Positions 8,754-17,639 of a stretch of 64,000 bases of DNA are shown here, one piece after another. The translations under genes and the position numbers were made by a program. The stretch spans positions 13,063-77,062 of the forward strand of contig LXQJ01000045.1 of NCBI GenBank assembly GCA_001683895.1, written 5' to 3'. The stretch comes from Luteimonas sp. ANT-B3E (lineage in GTDB: Bacteria > Pseudomonadota > Gammaproteobacteria > Xanthomonadales > Xanthomonadaceae). How positions within the stretch are numbered: the stretch's first letter is position 1; each line of letters starts with the position of its first letter. The notes under the pieces are model-generated. The model was not told the DNA's origin. It made no database searches and saw nothing but the letters and a program-made list of their open reading frames with translations.

Positions 8754-10577
8754 TCAGAACCAGCTCCGCGGGTCGAGGCGCTCGCCCACGGCGCGCGCGC
8801 CTTCCGCGATGCCGTTGCCTACCGCACGGGCGCTTTCGGCAATGCCGTCGCCGACCACGCGCGCCCCGTCCGCGATGCCTTCGCCGACGTTGCCTACGAA
8901 GTCGGTCACCACTTCGGCACCGTCGCCGAGCAGGTCGCTGCCGCGGTCCACCAGGCCCGCCGCGCCTTCGGCAAGGTCGCCGACCACGCTGCCTGCCCCT
9001 TCGACGACGCCGGCGACGGCGTCGAACGGTGCCGCCAGTCCGGTGCGGTCACCGAGGTCGCGCAGCATGCCGCCGCCGGCCTGGCCGATGCTGTCGACAC
9101 CGTCTCCCGTCGCCTCAAGCAGGCCGGACGCCGCGTCTCCGACGCTGTCGATGCCGGCATTCAGCAGGTCGCCGGCGATATTGAAGGTGCCTTTGACGTA
9201 ATCGCCGCTGCCGTAGTCGTCGGCGATCGCGGTGGCGATGCCGTCGGCGGCGTGGTCGACGTTGCCGGCCACGTCCTGCACCACGCCGGTCACGGCGCGC
9301 GCGCCGTCGCCGATGAGGTTGAAGTTGAGCTCGCCCAGGTGGCGGACGGCGTCGCCGCCGACGTTGCCGACGAAGCCGATCGTCGCGCCGGCACCGTCGC
9401 CCAGCAGGTCCAGCCCGCCGTTGATGACCGCGCCCGCGCCGTCGCCGATGGTCCGGATCGCCGCGCCGGTGCCGTCGAGTGCGGTGCCGAGCACCCAGGC
9501 GCCGGGCGCCAGCAGAGGATTCGCGCGCAGGATGTCTCCAGTACCGTCGAGCAGGCGGTCGGCGCCGTTGCCCAGGCCGGAAACCACGGCACCCGCACCG
9601 TCGCCAAGGGCGTCGAGCGCGCTGTCGACCAGGCCACCGATGGACTCCGACGGCGTCGGTCGGGTCGCGGGGTCATAGGCGGTGTTCTGCGCCAAGGCGT
9701 CGACGTACGATGCGCCGTCGCCACCGCCGCCGTGGAGCGCGATCAGGTCGAAGCCCAGTCCGGCAGGCGCGTCGATGCGCAACGCGTAGCCGATCGCGTC
9801 CGGCGGCGAGCCGACGATGGGCAGCGTGGGCAGGTCTTCCTGCGCCGCGGTCAGGGGGTCGCCGTTGACGGCATAGCGCCGCACCTGGCCGCTGTCGGCG
9901 GCGCTCGCGCGCGCGGCGTTGGGATTGAAGCCGAGCCGGTCCAGCGTTTCGTTGCTGAGGCCGGCGGCGTTGAACGTGACGCCGGTGGCACCGGTGGCCA
10001 GCGCGGCTGCCGAGGCCAGCCCGCCGCCGAGAGAATGCCCGGTGACCGCCACGTTGCCCTCGCCGAACACCTGCTCCGCGCGTTGGGCCAGGGTGATGGC
10101 GTCGCGGTACTGGCCGGTCTCGAAGCCCAGCGACTGCAGCGCGTTGTCGTCGGCATCGCCGGCCACGGCTGGCGACCAGTCGTCGGTGCCGCGGAACGCG
10201 ACGACATAGGCGCCGTCTGCGTTCTGGAAGATCGCGGCCGCGAATCCGGTGCCGGTCTCCAGCAGCGCCGGGTCGATCGGGATTGCGTTGCCCGCGGCGT
10301 CGAGCAGACCGCTGCCGTCGGCGCTGGCCTCCAGCCGCGTCCAGCCGGCCTCGGAGAGCTGCTGCTCGGTGCGCGGGTTGTCGGCGTCGTAGGTGTCGTT
10401 GGCCATCAGCGCGAACTGGTGGTCGAGCGCTGGCTGCGGCGTGGTGCCTGCGGCCTGCGCGCTGAAGCTGCCGTCGCCACGCGGCCAGGCCTGCGCCGAC
10501 GCCGGCGGCGGAGGCGGGGCCGGCTGCACGAATGGCGATCCGAAGTCGGGGATCCGCTGGCTGTTGATGAAGGTCAT
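8754..10577 (-). CDS. Lipase (class 3 type) with Gly/Ala-rich C-terminal extension, copy 2
   Basis: 607 residues from the ATG at 10577; there is no signal peptide. A Pro-rich N-terminus (PAPPPPPASAQ) leads into an alpha/beta-hydrolase lipase domain at about residues 50-290. It has a GT-D oxyanion-side block (FRGTDDW), nucleophile Ser182 in GHSLGGG, likely Asp240 (NGDPLT) and His282 (IALHGG). Residues of about 310-607 are repetitive and amphipathic, with many GDGAGA, GNGAD and GDGARA units, and end in DPRSWF. A block DYVKGTFNIAGDLL is shared with the other lipase (DFVEGGFRIAGDLL). Likely a phospholipase or esterase acting on membranes. The XVIPCD motifs of Xanthomonadales T4SS effectors were not seen, so the export route is open. 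Confidence 0.82.
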   Translation of the reverse strand: MTFINSQRIPDFGSPFVQPAPPPPPASAQAWPRGDGSFSAQAAGTTPQPALDHQFALMANDTYDADNPRTEQQLSEAGWTRLEASADGSGLLDAAGNAIPIDPALLETGTGFAAAIFQNADGAYVVAFRGTDDWSPAVAGDADDNALQSLGFETGQYRDAITLAQRAEQVFGEGNVAVTGHSLGGGLASAAALATGATGVTFNAAGLSNETLDRLGFNPNAARASAADSGQVRRYAVNGDPLTAAQEDLPTLPIVGSPPDAIGYALRIDAPAGLGFDLIALHGGGGDGASYVDALAQNTAYDPATRPTPSESIGGLVDSALDALGDGAGAVVSGLGNGADRLLDGTGDILRANPLLAPGAWVLGTALDGTGAAIRTIGDGAGAVINGGLDLLGDGAGATIGFVGNVGGDAVRHLGELNFNLIGDGARAVTGVVQDVAGNVDHAADGIATAIADDYGSGDYVKGTFNIAGDLLNAGIDSVGDAASGLLEATGDGVDSIGQAGGGMLRDLGDRTGLAAPFDAVAGVVEGAGSVVGDLAEGAAGLVDRGSDLLGDGAEVVTDFVGNVGEGIADGARVVGDGIAESARAVGNGIAEGARAVGERLDPRSWF

Positions 10578-10683
10578 GGCGGCTCCGCAAGCGGTCGCTT
10601 GGATGGTCGATACCCGCAAGCTAGGCGGCGGGGTGCGCGGACGACAGCTGGGGGCGACCCCAGTATGGCGACCGGCCTGCGGC

Positions 10684-11442
10684 TCAGTCCGTAGCCTCGA
10701 CGCGGGCCTCAAGCGGCACGCCGTTGGCCTTGAGCCAGGCGACGACCGCGCGTCGCTCATCGCGCCCGCGGGCGTCCAGCACGCTGCGCGGGATGGCGAA
10801 ATAGAAGTCCTGGAAGCTGCGCCCCCGGCGGTTCGTGGCCAGCGGCGGCGCGCCGCGCGCGACCAGCAGCAGCAGCGATGTGCCGTCATTGGTGCGCGCC
10901 GCGGTGTGCAGCGGCGTGTCGCCGAGGCGGTCGGCGATCGCGGGATCGGCACCCGCGTCGAGCAGGGCGCGCACCCGGTCGCTGCCGGGGCCCAGGATCG
11001 CGGCGACCAGCGGCGTCGCGCCGGTCGCCGGGTTGGCGACATCGGGGTCGCCGCCGTGCGCCAGCAGCAGCGCCAGCAGTGCCGGGTCGCGCGCGAACGC
11101 CGCCGCGTGCATCGGTGTCTCGCCGCCTTGGGCGGGCAGGTTGGGATCGGCGCCGGCGTCCAGCAGGGCCTGCGCGCTGTTGCGCCGGCCGTCGACGATC
11201 GCCTGCACCAGCAGCGTGGCGCCGTCGCGTCCGCGGGCGTCGGGATCGCGGCCGGCCAGCAGCCGGCGGACCTCGTCGGCATCGCCGCGCGATACGGCGG
11301 CTGCCAGCGGCGCGGTATCGGGGCTGGAAAAGGCGTCGTCGGTCATCGGCGGGCGGGCGCACGCGCAGGTGCACAAGGCGAAGGCGGCGCCGACGTATAG
11401 CACGCGGCGCGCGCGGGCCGCCGCGGTGTGGAGGCGCGCCAT
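10684..11442 (-). CDS. Ankyrin-repeat exported protein, copy 1 (putative immunity protein)
   Basis: 252 residues. A short basic N-terminus and hydrophobic stretch end in the Cys-rich ALCTCACARPP, a lipoprotein-like export signal. Ankyrin repeats fill residues of about 40-215 (DGATLLVQAIVDG, GGETPMHAAAFARD, TGATPLVAAILGPG, LGDTPLHTAARTND). The C-terminal block FQDFYF...VLDA...VAWLKANGV aligns with the second ankyrin copy. The gene starts only 15 bp after the first lipase's stop, so the two must be co-transcribed. Paralogy plus repeated lipase-ankyrin order supports a cognate protector role for the lipase. A catalytic role is unlikely because ankyrin repeats are binding scaffolds. Confidence 0.8.
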   Translation of the reverse strand: MARLHTAAARARRVLYVGAAFALCTCACARPPMTDDAFSSPDTAPLAAAVSRGDADEVRRLLAGRDPDARGRDGATLLVQAIVDGRRNSAQALLDAGADPNLPAQGGETPMHAAAFARDPALLALLLAHGGDPDVANPATGATPLVAAILGPGSDRVRALLDAGADPAIADRLGDTPLHTAARTNDGTSLLLLVARGAPPLATNRRGRSFQDFYFAIPRSVLDARGRDERRAVVAWLKANGVPLEARVEATD

Positions 11443-11457
11443 GCCGCGCTCAGCGCA

Positions 11458-13035
11458 TCACCTGCCGAACAGCCAGCTGCCGACGTCGGTAGCCTTCTGG
11501 GCGACGAAGCCACCCGCATCGGCCACCCGCTCGGCCCCGGCACCGGCGACGTCGGTGACGCCCTCCGCCGCGCGGCCACCGAAGGCGACGGTGCCCGACA
11601 GCACGTCCCCGACCACACCGTCGACGCGGTCGTCGATCGCCTGCGCGGCCTCGTCGGCGTAGGCACGCGCGGTGTCGCCGGTTGAGTTCCATGCGCCCTC
11701 GAGCAGATCGCCCGCAATCCGGAACCCGCCCTCGACGAAGTCGCCGTCCCGGAACTGGGAATCCACCACCTCGCCGATGTCGCGGATGAGGTCGTGGGTG
11801 TTGCGGGCGTAGTCGTCCTTCGCGGCATCGGGGATCAGGTCGTGCAGGCCCTTGCCGATGTCGGCCGGGTTGGCGTATCCGGGTTGCCACGGCTGCCGTT
11901 CGACCATGGCCTCGGTCAGCACATTGGGGTTGTGGCTGAGTGCGCCGTAGGCGAGGTCGCCGACCGCGCTGGACAGTGGGAGCGGGCTGTGCCGCAGCTG
12001 CTCGACCAGTGTGTTGATGCCGGCCTCGCCGGCCAGCGGCAGGCCCCATTCGACGCCGGCCGCGCGGCCCGAAAGCGTATGCCGGGCGACCGGTCCCGGC
12101 TCGACCACGATCGACGTGCCCAGTGCGTCCGGGGCGACCAGCCCGACCAGTCCGCTCTCCTGGGTCTGCGTCAGGAGGTCGCTGTGCAGCGAGTACGCGC
12201 GTACCTGGCCGTCCTCGGCGACGTCGCGTGCCTGCTCCGGCGACAGGCGCATGCGCGCCAGCGTGTTGGGGTGGATGCCCGACGCGTCAAAGGTCACCGC
12301 CGGGATACCTGTGGCCAGCGAAGCGACGCTGGCGAGGCCCCCGCCCTGCGAGTGCCCGGTGATCGCGAGGTTGCCCCCGCCGGCGCTGCCGTCGCCGAAC
12401 ACGTCGCGGAATTCAGTGGCGGTGTTGAGCGCGGTGCCGCTGAACTTGTCGACGGCGTCGGTGTCGAAGCCGGTGCCCTGGCGGAAGTTGTTCATCCAGT
12501 CCGGCAGGCCCTCGGCGGTGCCGCGGTAGGCCAGCACGTAGCTGCCGTCGCCGTCGGTATAGATCTCGGCGCGGAACTCCTGCGCGGTGGTCTGGGTGTC
12601 ACCGCCGAGGAAGCTGTCGCGCCAGGCCTGCACGTCGGCCGCCGACGCCGGCTGTCCATCACCGCCAAGGCGCGCCGCCAGGTCGGCGTCCGACACCGTG
12701 TTCCAGCCCTGCGGCGGACCGCCGCGGGTGCCGTAGACCGCGGTGGCCAGCTGCGACAGCGTGACGTCGAAAGGCTGGCCCTGCGTGCCGCTGGCCACGT
12801 CGCCGAGCGTGCTGTTTCCCGGGATGCCGTAGGGACCGCCGGCGACTGACGGCGCTGGCTGTGCGCCGCCACTGGCCGGCAGCACCTGCGGGTGGTAGCC
12901 CGGCTCGCTGTTGCGGTAGTGCTGCGGCGCGACCGGCGGTGGTGGCTGCGGCGGCGCAATCTGCGGCGTGTCAACCTCGGGACGATATGGTGCGAACGTG
13001 CGCGCACCGCCACCGTCGGCAATCATCAGGGCCAT
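11458..13035 (-). CDS. Lipase (class 3 type) with Gly/Ala-rich C-terminal extension, copy 1
   Basis: 525 residues from the ATG at 13035. The long frame upstream overlaps the divergent ggt gene and is not coding. The protein has no signal peptide and a Pro-rich N-terminus (PPQPPPPVAPQ). The lipase domain has YRGTAEGLPDW, nucleophile Ser229 in GHSQGGG, likely Asp286 (LHSDLLT) and His319 (ARHTLSG). The tail (about residues 400-525) is Gly/Ala-rich and helical, includes DFVEGGFRIAGDLL, and ends in SWLFGR. It heads the four-gene minus-strand array and lies 127 bp from divergent ggt. It is a paralogue of the 8754-10577 lipase by architecture, though the two differ in length and loops. Confidence 0.82.
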   Translation of the reverse strand: MALMIADGGGARTFAPYRPEVDTPQIAPPQPPPPVAPQHYRNSEPGYHPQVLPASGGAQPAPSVAGGPYGIPGNSTLGDVASGTQGQPFDVTLSQLATAVYGTRGGPPQGWNTVSDADLAARLGGDGQPASAADVQAWRDSFLGGDTQTTAQEFRAEIYTDGDGSYVLAYRGTAEGLPDWMNNFRQGTGFDTDAVDKFSGTALNTATEFRDVFGDGSAGGGNLAITGHSQGGGLASVASLATGIPAVTFDASGIHPNTLARMRLSPEQARDVAEDGQVRAYSLHSDLLTQTQESGLVGLVAPDALGTSIVVEPGPVARHTLSGRAAGVEWGLPLAGEAGINTLVEQLRHSPLPLSSAVGDLAYGALSHNPNVLTEAMVERQPWQPGYANPADIGKGLHDLIPDAAKDDYARNTHDLIRDIGEVVDSQFRDGDFVEGGFRIAGDLLEGAWNSTGDTARAYADEAAQAIDDRVDGVVGDVLSGTVAFGGRAAEGVTDVAGAGAERVADAGGFVAQKATDVGSWLFGR

Positions 13036-13162
13036 CGGGTGCTCCGGCGTGTGCGGTCCATGGCCGCAGCATGGACGGCCCGCGGGCCCATGCCCAGCCG
13101 GGGCGGACCCTAGGCCGTCGCGGCCGGTTATGGTGCAGGTCGCCCTCCGCCAGGTCCCACCG

Positions 13163-14956
13163 ATGCAGATCGCCCCGCGCCACGCCTTCCGTCCCGCTGC
13201 GTCCGTTGCCGCGCTCGCCGCCGCGCTCGCCCTGCTGGTCGGAGCGGGCCTGGCACCAACCTCCGCAGACGCCGCCGACCGCATCAGCGGTGCGCCGTTC
13301 GCGACCCGCAGCGAGGTCTACGCGCCGGAGGCGATGGCCGCCACCTCGCACCCGCTGGCGACCCAGGTTGCGCTGGACACGATGCGCGCCGGCGGCAGCG
13401 CGATGGACGCCGCGATTGCCGCCAATGCCGCGCTCGGGCTGATGGAGCCCACCGGCAACGGCATCGGCGGTGACCTGTTCGCGATCGTCTGGGACCCGAA
13501 GACCGCCAGGCTGCACGGCTACAACGGCTCCGGCCGCTCGCCGCGGTCGCTGACGCTGGCCGAGTTCCAGCGCCGCGGGCTGACCGACATCCCCGCGCAC
13601 GGGCCGCTGCCGGTGACGGTGCCGGGCACGGTCGATGCCTGGTTCGCGCTGCACGCGCGCTTTGGTCGGCGGACGATGGCGCAGAACCTCGCGCCCACGA
13701 TCGCCTACGCCCGCGCCGGCCACCCGGTGCACCAGACCATCGCCCACTACTGGAACCTGTCGGTGCCGCGGCTCGCGCGCTGGCCGGGTTTCGTCGAGCA
13801 GTTCACGGTGCCGGCCACGGCCGGCGACGGCGGCCCCGGCGTCGTCGACGGCCGGCGCGCGCCGCGCATCGGCGAGACCTGGAAGAACCCGCCCCTCGCC
13901 GACACCCTGCAGGCGATCGCCGACGGCGGCCGCGATGCGTTCTACCGCGGCGACATCGCGCGCACCATCGGCGCCTACTTCCGCGCCAACGACGGCTTCC
14001 TGTCCTACGACGACCTCGCCGCGCACACCGGCGAGTGGGTGGACCCGGTGTCGACCAACTACCGCGGCGTCGACGTCTGGGAGCTGCCGCCCAACGGCCA
14101 GGGAATCGCGGCGCTGCAGATCCTCAACCTGCTGGAGCCCTACGACCTCAAGGCCTTCGGCCTCGACAGCCCCGAGTACGTGCATCTGTTCGTCGAGGCC
14201 AAGAAGCTGGCGTTCGCCGACCGCGCGCGCTGGTACGCCGACCCGGCGTTCCACCCGGCGCCGGTCGCCAAGCTGATCTCCAAGGAGTACGCCCGCGAGC
14301 GCGGCAAGCTGATCTCGATGGACCGCGCTCTTCGAGAGGTGCAGCCGGCCACGCCGGCGCAGCTCGACCAGGGCGACACCATCTACCTGACCACCGCCGA
14401 CGGCGACGGCATGATGGTGTCGCTGATCCAGTCCAACTACCGCGGCATGGGCAGCGGCATGGCGCCGCCGGGGCTGGGCTTCATCCTGCAGGACCGCGGC
14501 GAGCAGTTCGTGCTGGCGCCCGACCATCCCAACACCTACGCACCGGGCAAGCGGCCGTTCCACACCATCATCCCGGCGTTCGCGACCCGCGACGGCAAGC
14601 CCTGGCTGTCGTTCGGGGTCATGGGTGGCGCGATGCAGCCGCAGGGCCATGCGCAGATCATCATCAACCTGGTCGACTTCGGCATGAACCTGCAGGAGGC
14701 CGGCGACGCGCCGCGCATCCAGCACGACGGCAGCACCGAACCCGCCGGCCAGGCAACGGTGATGAGCGACGGCGGCGAGGTCGACCTGGAAAGCGGCTTT
14801 GCGTACGAGACGGTGCGCGGCCTGATGCGCCGCGGACACAGCGTGCGCTTCGCCGACGGCCCGTACGGCGGCTACCAGGCGATCATGGTGAACCCCCATG
14901 GCGGCTGGATCGGCGCAAGCGAATCGCGCAAGGATGGCCACGCCGCCGGCTACTGA
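13163..14956 (+). CDS. ggt: Gamma-glutamyltransferase proenzyme
   Basis: 597 residues from the ATG at 13163, chosen because it gives a proper signal peptide (AALAAALALLVGAGLAPTSADA). The large-subunit part has AATSHPLATQVALDTMRAGG and GNGIGGDLFAIVWD. The auto-cleavage site is GD-T406-IYLT, where the Thr becomes the N-terminal nucleophile of the small subunit, and GMGSGMAPPGLGF follows. The enzyme hydrolyses glutathione or transfers its gamma-glutamyl group in the periplasm. The active-site stretch is IYLTTADGDG rather than the TTHFSV of classical GGTs, so it belongs to the GGT-like group common in proteobacteria; activity is not proven. It is divergent from the lipase array and followed by an S9 peptidase. 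Confidence 0.9.
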   Translation: MQIAPRHAFRPAASVAALAAALALLVGAGLAPTSADAADRISGAPFATRSEVYAPEAMAATSHPLATQVALDTMRAGGSAMDAAIAANAALGLMEPTGNGIGGDLFAIVWDPKTARLHGYNGSGRSPRSLTLAEFQRRGLTDIPAHGPLPVTVPGTVDAWFALHARFGRRTMAQNLAPTIAYARAGHPVHQTIAHYWNLSVPRLARWPGFVEQFTVPATAGDGGPGVVDGRRAPRIGETWKNPPLADTLQAIADGGRDAFYRGDIARTIGAYFRANDGFLSYDDLAAHTGEWVDPVSTNYRGVDVWELPPNGQGIAALQILNLLEPYDLKAFGLDSPEYVHLFVEAKKLAFADRARWYADPAFHPAPVAKLISKEYARERGKLISMDRALREVQPATPAQLDQGDTIYLTTADGDGMMVSLIQSNYRGMGSGMAPPGLGFILQDRGEQFVLAPDHPNTYAPGKRPFHTIIPAFATRDGKPWLSFGVMGGAMQPQGHAQIIINLVDFGMNLQEAGDAPRIQHDGSTEPAGQATVMSDGGEVDLESGFAYETVRGLMRRGHSVRFADGPYGGYQAIMVNPHGGWIGASESRKDGHAAGY

Positions 14957-15049
14957 GCGCCGCGCCACTGTCGCCGGGCGGACACGCCGCCGCCGCGCAC
15001 TCCCCGCCGCGTCGCGCGGCCTGCCCATCGCCGCGTCACAGAGGACCCG

Positions 15050-17173
15050 ATGCCACATGACCCGCCACGCCACGCCCGACCGCTGCATCACCCTGTCCAC
15101 CGCCGCGCCCACGCGGCCGTTGCGCTTGCCCTGCTGCTGTCGCTATCCGCCATCGCGACCGCCGCGGCCGGGGAGCGCCCGATGACGCCTCGCGCCACGC
15201 CATACGGCAGCTGGGAGAGCCCGATCGACGCCGGCCGGCTGGCTGGTGCGTCGGTCGGCATGTCCGACCTGCAGGTCCACGGCGGCGACGTCTACTGGCG
15301 CGAGAGCCGGCCCGACGAAGGCGGGCGCCAAGTGGTGATGCGGCTGGCGGCGGACGGGCGAGCGGAGCAGCTGACGCCGGCAGGATTCAACGTGCGCACC
15401 CGGGTGCACGAATACGGCGGCGCCTCGTACGTGGTGCTCGACGACGGCCTCGTCTTCAGCCACTTCGACGACCAGCGTCTGTATCTGCAGCGCGGCGACG
15501 CGGCGCCGGTGCCGCTGACGCCGGAGGGCTACCGCTACGCCGACTGCACCTGGCACCCCACGCGCGCGGCGCTGCTGTGCGTGCGCGAGGACCACACGCC
15601 CGACACCCTGGCCGCGCACGGCGAGGAGCGCAACGCGGTGGTGCTGGTGCCGCTGCCCGCGGCCGACAGCGCCGGGGCGCCAGAGACCGACGCCGGGCGC
15701 GTGCTGGCCGAAGGCACCGACTTCGTCGCCCACCCGCGGCTGTCCGCCGACGGCCGGCGCCTGGCCTGGCTGTGGTGGAACCATCCGGAGATGCCGTGGG
15801 ATGCGGCACGGCTGTCGGTGGCCGACATGCCCGACGGCGACGGCCCGGTGGCGGCGGCGCGTATCGTCGGCGGTGGCGACGATGCCTCTGCGCTGGAGCC
15901 GTCGTGGTCCGCCGACGGCACGCTGACCTTCATCGACGATCCGTCGGGCTGGTGGAACCTGCACGCGCTGCCCGCTGGCGGCGGGGAGGCGCGCGCGGTG
16001 ACGTCGCTGGATCGCGAGTTCGGCGGCCCGCTGTGGACCCACGGCGCGTCGACGTACGTGGCGACCGGCGATGGCCGCGCGCTGGCGCGCACCACCCTCG
16101 CCGGCGTCGACGCGCTGGGCATCGTCGACCTCGCCGACGGCAGCTGGCGCGCGCTCCACCTGCCTTACGTGGCCTTCGGCGACCTGCGCCTGCGCGGCCC
16201 CGGCGAGGCGGTGGTGCTGGCGACCCCGGCCGCCGCCGAACCCGCGCTGGTCGCGGTCGACCTCGCCACCGGCGCGCACCGCGTGCTGTACCGCGCCATC
16301 GACGGCGCCGTCGACGCGGCGCTGGTGCCGGCGGCGGAGGCGATCGCGTTCCCGACCGCGCCCGGACCCGACGGAACGGCGCGCACCGCGCACGCGTTCT
16401 ACTACCCGCCGACCAACCCTGCCCACGTCGGTCCCGACGGCACGCTGCCGCCGCTGATGGTGGTGGTGCACGGCGGGCCGACCTCGGTCGCGCGCTCGGG
16501 TTTCTCGCTGGCGCGGCAGTACTGGACCTCGCGCGGCTTCGCCCTGGTCGACGTCAACTACGGCGGCTCCACCAGCTTCGGCCGCGCATACAGGCGCCGG
16601 CTCAACGGCCAGTGGGGCGTGGTCGACCTGCAGGACGTGGTCGCCGCGGTCGACCACCTGGTCGCCGAGGGGCGCGTCGACCCGGAGCGCATCGCGATCC
16701 GCGGCGGCAGCGCCGGCGGCTTCCTGGTGCTGGCCGGGCTGGCGTTCACCGACCGCTTCGATGTCGGCGCCAACTACTACGGCGTGTCCGACATCGCGGC
16801 GCTGGCCGCCACCAGCCACAAGTTCGAGCGCCACTACGACGTCTCGCTGGTCGGCCCTCCCGATGCCGCGGCGTACCGCGCGCGCTCGCCGCTGTACCAC
16901 CTCGACCGCTTCACCGAGCCGTTGATCACCTTCCAGGGCAGCGAGGACCGCATCGTCACCCCGGACCAGTCGCAGAAGATCTTCGAGGCGCTGAAGGCCA
17001 GGGGCGTCACCACCGCCTACATCGAGTACCCCGGCGAACAGCACGGCTTCCGCCGCGCCGCCAACGTCGTCGACGCCTATGGATCCGAGCTCGCGTTCTA
17101 CGGCCGCGTGCTCGGCTTCACACCGGCCGATGCGCTGCCGGACGTGGAAATTCATCACCCGCCGGGCGGGTAA
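15050..17173 (+). CDS. S9 family peptidase (prolyl oligopeptidase type)
   Basis: 707 residues. An N-terminal export signal (VALALLLSLSAIATAAAGE) is preceded by a His/Arg-rich stretch, and then a beta-propeller region occupies about residues 50-420. The C-terminal alpha/beta-hydrolase domain has the nucleophile Ser554 in GGSAGG, Asp633 in GSEDRIVTP and His665 in GEQHGFR. The family cleaves oligopeptides, often after Pro or as dipeptidyl aminopeptidases; specificity cannot be read here. It follows ggt by 93 bp on the same strand, so both may serve periplasmic peptide recycling. ATG 15050 keeps the signal peptide; a downstream ATG at 15182 would remove it. Confidence 0.88.
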   Translation: MPHDPPRHARPLHHPVHRRAHAAVALALLLSLSAIATAAAGERPMTPRATPYGSWESPIDAGRLAGASVGMSDLQVHGGDVYWRESRPDEGGRQVVMRLAADGRAEQLTPAGFNVRTRVHEYGGASYVVLDDGLVFSHFDDQRLYLQRGDAAPVPLTPEGYRYADCTWHPTRAALLCVREDHTPDTLAAHGEERNAVVLVPLPAADSAGAPETDAGRVLAEGTDFVAHPRLSADGRRLAWLWWNHPEMPWDAARLSVADMPDGDGPVAAARIVGGGDDASALEPSWSADGTLTFIDDPSGWWNLHALPAGGGEARAVTSLDREFGGPLWTHGASTYVATGDGRALARTTLAGVDALGIVDLADGSWRALHLPYVAFGDLRLRGPGEAVVLATPAAAEPALVAVDLATGAHRVLYRAIDGAVDAALVPAAEAIAFPTAPGPDGTARTAHAFYYPPTNPAHVGPDGTLPPLMVVVHGGPTSVARSGFSLARQYWTSRGFALVDVNYGGSTSFGRAYRRRLNGQWGVVDLQDVVAAVDHLVAEGRVDPERIAIRGGSAGGFLVLAGLAFTDRFDVGANYYGVSDIAALAATSHKFERHYDVSLVGPPDAAAYRARSPLYHLDRFTEPLITFQGSEDRIVTPDQSQKIFEALKARGVTTAYIEYPGEQHGFRRAANVVDAYGSELAFYGRVLGFTPADALPDVEIHHPPGG

Positions 17174-17639
17174 ACAGGTGCTCGCTTAACCGTCGCCGTC
17201 ATGAGCAACAAGGCGCGTCGGCGTGCGGTAACGGAATGCCGACCTGCGCGGGGCGACTGCAACAGCGCTGCTCGCCATCGCCGTATTCGGTTCGAGGGAA
17301 CACGCGCTTGAATAAACCGATGCGCCGACGGCACCAAGGAGCGTAGATCCGCGACAACTGCCTGGGGTGCTTACCGGCGCGAACTGTCGAACCAGGCGAC
17401 GGTTGGCGCCGCGCGCGCGAGGCTGACGTTGCAGACCACCACTGCGTCCGCCATGTTCAGGTCGCGCTCCAGGCAGCTAGGCGCGACACTGGCCTCGGCT
17501 CGGCGTGCGAGCAGGCGAGCTTCGCATTTGGTGAACTCGACCACGGTCTACCGTTTGACTAAGGCGGAGTATCAAAGATGCCCCAGCCCGACGCATCGTG
17601 CATCGGCAGCGTAGGGGTTCGTCTCGAAAGGAGTTCAAG
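17174..17639. other. Gene-poor region downstream of the S9 peptidase
   Basis: About 465 bp at the left end of a lower-G+C segment. A possible 57-residue minus-strand frame (17371-17544) is listed separately. No RNA gene or insertion-sequence end was recognised. The last bases before 17640 carry the strong ribosome binding site AAAGGAG (17627-17633) of the next gene. Confidence 0.4.
17371..17544 (-). CDS. Possible small ORF or gene remnant (57 aa, GTG start)
   Basis: Reading minus from a GTG at 17544 to TAA at 17371 gives 57 residues with native-looking codon use (G/C-rich third positions). The sequence includes CLERDLNMADAVVVCNVSLA and ends APTVAWFDSSRR. The product was not recognised. There is no convincing Shine-Dalgarno sequence, and a stop lies just upstream in frame, so it may be the tail of a decayed gene. 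It lies alone between the S9 peptidase and the small secreted protein gene. Confidence 0.25.
   Translation of the reverse strand: MVEFTKCEARLLARRAEASVAPSCLERDLNMADAVVVCNVSLARAAPTVAWFDSSRR

Noticed and set aside
8754-9700. Repeated GDGAGA coding units seen as a possible CRISPR or minisatellite
   Set aside because: The units are irregular in DNA and length and lie in frame within a lipase gene; there are no uniform repeats and spacers.
8754-13035. Classification of the lipases as XVIPCD-type T4SS effectors
   Set aside because: The conserved XVIPCD motifs were not found in either C-terminus, so this label is not supported.
17280-17300. A GGTTCGA string suggestive of a tRNA T-arm
   Set aside because: No matching acceptor stem or other arms could be folded around it.
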